A stretch of DNA of 64,000 nucleotides from assembly GCA_005406025.1 (NCBI GenBank), contig BGZK01000005.1:62001-126000 (forward strand), read 5' to 3'. The position numbers and the translations under genes were made by a program. Of the stretch, positions 59,780 to 64,000 are shown piece by piece. Position 1 is the stretch's first letter. Each line of letters begins with the position of its first letter. The notes beneath the pieces are model-generated. The model was not told where the DNA came from and did not search any database. It saw only the letters and a program-made list of their open reading frames with translations. The DNA comes from Eumeta japonica. Its lineage: Eukaryota > Arthropoda > Insecta > Lepidoptera > Psychidae.

Positions 59780-61690
59780 TGTTGGATTTACTGTCAGCAA
59801 ATGCTATCTAATGAGTGCAAAGAAAGGATAGTTTAAAAGACAAGTTAAAAAAGGCTGAAGGTATATATAAAGTTGCAAAAGTCAAAGCGAAGTAACGTAT
59901 GAAAGGAAGAAACTATGAAATAAAATAACGGTATAATAGGAGACTGCCGGATGATTTCCGGGCAAACCAAAAACTTTTCTGGAATATGGTGAAAAAGTTC
60001 TGGAATAATTCCGAGACATCGTGTCTATATGTGATAATGGATGTTTGCTGAATGAGGAAAGTCATGTCAAGAAAAAGAACGCTGGAAGAATTATTTCGAA
60101 AGTGTTTATGCATGTGAGCTATAGTCGCAGATGGTAATGTTACTACAAATGAATATATGATGAAAATAAAAATGAAATTACAATAGATGAAATTATGAAA
60201 GCACTGAAACTTATGAAAGCTGAAAAACCTGCTGAATGTGATAGGATTTTGTCAGAGATGCTGAGGAGCGACGGGGTACAATAATGAACCTACTGTACTA
60301 ACCCTTTAATAAATGCTAGTAAAGCCGTAGAGTAACTTAATAACTGATGCAAAGCCGACATTGCATCATTATATAAAAGGACGGGTTCACGGCAGATTTG
60401 CACAAATTTCCGCCCTCAGCGTCATTGGCAAATTGTATGCGAAAAATATTCTTGAAAGGGTTGTGAATGGGACTGGAAATGAAACCTGATATGTACTAAC
60501 GGGATTTCGAAAAGGGACGGCGTGTACGGTCTAAATTTTCTATCAAACATTATGAAAAAGGTTTTGCAAGGGAAAAAAAGGTCTTCTGTACTTTCGTAGT
60601 TCTGGAAACTCTATGATCTAGTGATCTATGGAGAACTCTAACCAGGCATGGTGTGAATAGCGGATTGATATGGGCACCACAATTCCTATACCGAGGGTCG
60701 AGGACCTGCGCCAGGATAAATGGAGCATACACTGTCTGGTTTGATATTTGCAGAGGAATCAGACAGAGACGTGTAGCTTCATCGAGGCTGTTCAACATAT
60801 CCATGGATAGCTATTTCTACGATTTGAAAGAGTTTCGGTGCGGACTAAAATAGATGAACTGTCTATTAAATACCTCCTGTACGCTGACGATATTTGTGCC
60901 ATCGGTATGCGAGTTGTAGGCGATGGTAACTAAAATGAACGATTTGGTAATGAAAAAGGTATGAGAGTAAACGTCAGCAAGATTAAGGCTATCATGTTTA
61001 AAAGAGGCGTAGGCAAGACTAAATGCGATATAGGTGTCCGCGAAGATGTTATTATTATACACATAGAAGATGAGAGAGTTGAACAAGTGAAAGAGTTTGT
61101 GTATATGAGTAGTACGTTTACAAGTGAGGGTAAAGGTGATAGATACATTGAAAGGAGAGTGAATGCGGGAAATAGAGCGAATGGGGCTTTGCTTGCTATT
61201 ATGAATAGTAAAAGTGCCTCACAACAGCACATTTGGCTATTCATAACGGGGTCCTGATCCCCATAGTAAAAGTTGGGTATAGCACAAAAAAAAGGAAAAA
61301 GAGTCAATGCCTTGGAGAAGTGACTTTTGCGTAAATGCGTGGAGTGTCTCTGAAAGATAGATGTAGGAAAAATAATGTCAAAGAACGGCGTGGTCTGAAA
61401 AAAGATGTAGTGACCAAAAGGTATGTTGTGGTGGTTTGGCTATCTGGAAATCTAATCAGCGAATGTATTTGGTGGAAAATTCACCAAGGGTCGCCCTAGA
61501 AAATCTTATGCAGCCCAAATAAGTGTCCTATTAAAAGGGTCAAGTTTTTAGCAGCCAAAACCGGCGAGCTTGCACGAAAATATTGATGGATGTCAACGAT
61601 ATTTGTAAGAGATATGCAAATATCGTACCGTGTGGAAATCTATAATCTCTGCTTAGTGTTCTGGGAAATAGGTACGAGTTTATGTTATTG
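59780..61690 (+). mobile_element. RTE-like LINE copy D, longest copy
   Basis: About 1.9 kb of a non-LTR retrotransposon. It runs from the region just before the RT domain (RLSDDFRANQKLFWNMVKKF-like, about 59940) to the common tail ACGAGCTTGCACGAAAATAT, GATGGATGTCAACG and GGGAAATAGG (about 61665). The same tail or internal parts occur at 5.1, 18.7, 27.4, 30.9, 32.3 and 48.4 kb. The clade is uncertain; the C-terminal layout suggests RTE or a related clade. The 5' endonuclease is absent or too decayed to see. Confidence 0.8.
59800..61640 (+). pseudogene. RTE-like LINE reverse transcriptase, degraded
   Basis: The reverse-transcriptase frame is readable in pieces with shifts and stops. It gives IDEIMKALKLMKAEKPAEC (about 60187), then TGFRKG, RTCARINGAYTVWFDICRG then IRQ (about 60700-60770), SRLFNISMDSYFYDLKEF, LLYADDIC (catalytic YADD codons at 60880-60891), GMRVNVSKIKAIMFKRGVGK (60961 onward), VEQVKEFVYMSSTFTSEGKG, ERRVNAGNRANGALLAIMNS, and the C-terminal ARKY-MDVN-like tail. 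The middle frame 60961-61257 is open for 98 codons. The catalytic Asp pair is intact, but the gene is broken many times. Confidence 0.8.
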
Positions 61691-62640
61691 TATAAATATG
61701 TGTGCTTGTGTATAGTGTAAACGTCACCATAAAGTGTGACCGCATGGTCGAATTTCACGTGCGGTGTGCTTTAGTGAAACAAGACACTCGATTGGTGGCC
61801 GGTAATGGCGTCTAGGCGTTTGATCGGCGGATTGGCGGCCGATAACGTACGATCGAAAATTCGCATGGAATACTGATGTCTACAATAATTATTTTTCCTA
61901 TCACCTATCTAATATCTAGTTTGGATTTTTACTAGAAATATCTGTGAAATAATTTCATTGATATTTTTTTTTAATTACGTAAGATGAAATAAAAAAGTAA
62001 ATGATCATAATAGACCCCAGGCAAATAATAAAAAAGAATCTGGCGAATTGTTGGCCTTGCAGGTCAGCCTCAAATCATATCGCTGTTTTCAAGCTCTTCG
62101 TGCTCAGAAAAATTAATATTTACTTTTTTGGGCTCTTTGAACATCGTAAGTTGGGTATTCAAAAATTGTAATTATGAACATTACCATATCTACCAAGCCG
62201 ATTGATCCTTGATTTTCGAAAATTGGTCTGAAAATAATAAATGCTCGAATTTCTAAAAAAAAATTATTTGGTGGGATGTAAAAAAAATGTTAAGAATTTT
62301 AATTATTGCATTAATTATATAAATTATAAACAGTTCCCATTACAAAATTTTGTTATACATAAAATTACATATTTTTCGCTTCTACTATTTTCCTTACTTT
62401 GTTGTAAAGTCACAGAAGCTATATGAACTATAAGTATTTCATCTTAAACGAAACGCAAGGTATTTTTCTTTCAATAATAATCCTGTTGTTTACTTAGTTT
62501 AAACTCGTGTCCGAAGCTATGTTAACCCTAAAATAACTCACATACAGAAGCCCACTGGATTATACACAGTCCGATGGTCATCTCGAATAAATGCATTAAT
62601 AACAGGAATATTTATTCAATAAAATAAACGGCTTATAAAT
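61691..62640. other. non-coding stretch with one dispersed repeat
   Basis: GATTGGTGGCCGGTAATGGC and GATTGGCGGCCGATAACG (about 61791-61848) form a local imperfect duplication. At 62045-62115 GGCCTTGCAGGTC and CAAGCTCTTCGTGCTC mark a relative of the repeat at 8.9-9.2 kb. The rest is AT-rich without a gene. Confidence 0.4.
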
Positions 62641-63280
62641 TTATTTATACGCCACGGAATTGGAAATAAGATTTTCGCAAACGGCCTCGATACATTTTTG
62701 TATTACAGTTCTATCTACGAAAAAAAAAAAAATGGGCGCAGACGGGGAACCCGTTAAAGGAGGTTTATTTTTATTTTGCGAGAGCAAACGTTTACATAAA
62801 TCCCGAGGAAATACGCTTCTCCTTTGTACCTACGCGCATTTTATTTCTGTGATATATCCGAGTGCGCGAATGTGACGATATTTCATTTTCACCGTTTTTG
62901 TTTCCCGTTCGGGCGACGTGTCGCCACCGTCGATTGTTCCATTTTATTTACCAGACCGATATCCCAACTCGACATTTCTGTAAACAGGGAAGGCATTGTA
63001 ACTTTGTTTACTGACTTCACGCTCGTGGGCAAACGTGAAAAGTGTCGTTGTGGTGCGATATTCGATAATCGAGTAGACATTGCTTCCGATCGTATTCGGT
63101 CCGGTGTAAGTGTATGCGTTTGAAAATGCACCTGCAGTTGTATTTTCGCGATACATTTTCGTCGTCGACACGATCGCATCTCGAAGATATTTCCATATCA
63201 GAGATGTCGTGAATGTCGTCTCTAGTGTGAGAAGTCAACAACTCCTTAACACATTCAGCGTAACCCAAGAACATTTCCCT
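62641..63280. promoter_or_regulatory. balanced-composition upstream region
   Basis: 640 bp of mixed, non-repetitive sequence with CpG words (GGGCGACGTGTCGCCACCGT; CGATCGTATTCGGTCCGGTG) ending just before a TATA box. Several overlapping 75-99-codon frames on both strands are not recognisable. Likely the upstream regulatory region of the gene starting at about 63.32 kb, possibly conserved. Confidence 0.35.
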
Positions 63281-63286
63281 TGACTT

Positions 63287-63345
63287 TATAAAAGCACGTT
63301 ATTACTCTTGATTTATCTATTACTTAGTCAACATTATCATTCAGA
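63287..63345 (+). promoter_or_regulatory. core promoter: TATA box and likely start site
   Basis: TATAAAAG at 63287-63294. Transcription would be expected about 30 bp downstream (about 63315-63340), where ACTTAGTCAACATT and ATCATTCAGA offer initiator-like words. The ATG follows at 63364, giving a short leader typical of insect cuticle or secreted-protein genes. Confidence 0.55.
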
Positions 63346-63363
63346 ATTGTCGAAGGAGGAACA

Positions 63364-63418
63364 ATGTATAGTTTCGTGCATATTGCAATATTTTTAGTAC
63401 TTTTTGGTGATTGTGTCG
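63364..63418 (+). CDS. first exon of a probable secreted protein (signal peptide)
   Basis: ATG in a good insect context (AACAATG) opens the frame MYSFVHIAIFLVLFGDCVG: a short N-region, a hydrophobic core IAIFLVLF, and a small-residue end, which is a textbook secretion signal. The exon is taken to end at 63418 at CG|GTAATA, leaving phase 1, the usual phase after a signal-peptide exon. If not spliced, the frame stops after 23 codons. A TATA box lies 77 bp upstream. No downstream exon is identified within the last 580 bp. The mature product is therefore unknown; cuticle, immune or enzyme genes commonly have this design. Confidence 0.5.
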
Positions 63419-64000
63419 GTAATAAGATCTATTAGAAAAAAAAAAGACCGCGCTGATCGAGCCGTATTAATAATTGATAAAATCAAAAATAAACATACGA
63501 AGGGTGTAAACTACCTCCTGCCATCCCGCCGAGAGGTGAGCAATTAACTTGTTGTTCAAAACCCGAGTGAATTTCCTTTGCCTGTTCTATTTTGATGTTC
63601 TCTATTTATTGATATTTCGTTTGGTCAGCAAAGGATACCCTCCGCCAAGGTTCTCTTTGCGTCGCTTGTGTTACACGCGTGTTGACCATTGGAACATTTT
63701 TAACTATTTCTCAATCTCTTATCATCTTGCGACAGACGGCCATACGGATAGACGGTATGGACTATACGGACGGACGGACGGACGAAAGACGGGCGGTATC
63801 TGTCGGATATTCTTTATAGGAGGTCTTAAGTCTTAGGCCGCGTAGTATAAAGGGTTCCGTCTTGGTGCCTCTACGCGAGGAATATTAAAAAATGAATTCT
63901 CCCCATCCCGTATTCGAATGATGGATGACTCTAATTAGTGTTTGTATGCCCGAAGATGTTATCATCGGATGGGGTGTAATGCGGCCCTGGCGTGTGGCCG
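63419..64000. other. putative intron start, then GACGG-rich tail repeat
   Basis: An A-run lies at 63436-63445. GACAGACGGCCATACGGATA, a short (ACGG)n run (63766-63784) and AAAGGGTTCCGTCTTGG (63849-63865) mark another copy of the lepidopteran GGTTCCGT/GACGGACAG tail repeat. No clear exon 2. Confidence 0.45.

Noticed and set aside
63640..63830. Possible second exon of the secreted-protein gene after TTTCGTTTGGTCAG
   Set aside because: The frame runs through a GACGG-rich dispersed repeat and its translation looks random; the acceptor is plausible only by chance.
1..64000. CRISPR arrays, operons, phage or bacterial genes
   Set aside because: No spaced direct repeats, no Shine-Dalgarno-linked gene series, and all recognisable genes are eukaryotic transposons or spliced exons.

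Overview
The window looks like insect nuclear DNA, most likely from a moth or butterfly. It is AT-rich, has almost no long open frames, is full of broken transposons, and its one convincing exon has eukaryotic splice sites. The lepidopteran guess rests on repeats I recognise by eye: a CR1/Jockey-type LINE whose 3' end is a (TTGAT)-type microsatellite, the tails containing GGTTCCGTA and GACGGACAGACAG, the CCGACTTCAAAAGAG motif, and the SINE-like repeat seen near 22.5 kb and 56.2 kb. No database search was possible, so all family names come from recognising motifs.

Host genes are few. On the minus strand at 35.9-36.05 kb there is a 123-nt phase 1-1 exon with clean splice sites. It encodes a Cys-rich segment of GDNF/GAS1-domain type, probably a GDNF-receptor-like gene. 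No second exon was found, so the surrounding tens of kilobases are probably its introns or intergenic DNA. At the right edge (63.29-63.42 kb, plus strand) a TATA box is followed by an ATG and a short signal peptide that runs into a splice donor, the likely start of a secreted-protein gene. A series of GC-rich islands of 150-500 bp stands out from the AT-rich background (5.4, 12.2, 12.8, 14.6, 21.3, 28.0, 28.5, 29.4, 30.5, 34.85, 38.3, 42.5, 44.9, 55.1 and 62.9 kb). They lack convincing coding and are candidate regulatory or conserved non-coding elements.

Mobile DNA from left to right: MITE-like and tail repeats (2.2-3.15 kb); LINE tails (5.1, 18.7 kb); a mariner with both TIRs (15.07-16.35 kb); a CR1-like LINE (19.7-20.2 kb); a tRNA-derived SINE (20.55 kb); a 5S-rRNA-derived piece (23.9 kb); fragments of an RTE-like LINE (27.4, 30.9 and 32.3 kb), the last two being halves of one copy split by about 1.1 kb of other DNA; a CR1-like LINE with an open reverse-transcriptase frame (32.8-34.1 kb); a Helitron helicase (40.3-42.2 kb); another CR1-like copy (46.1-47.2 kb); an RTE-like copy (48.4-49.1 kb); a complete but inactivated piggyBac-like element bounded by TTAA (49.26-51.74 kb); a fold-back element (54.3-54.8 kb); a decayed gene of an unnamed arthropod/cnidarian protein family (58.3-59.2 kb); and a long RTE-like LINE (59.8-61.7 kb).

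I see no operon, CRISPR array, phage or bacterial features. The most notable items are the piggyBac-like element with all its catalytic Asp motifs, the unnamed-family pseudogene, the fold-back element whose 31-bp core recurs inverted nearby, the foldback inside the Helitron helicase, and the GDNF/GAS1 exon.
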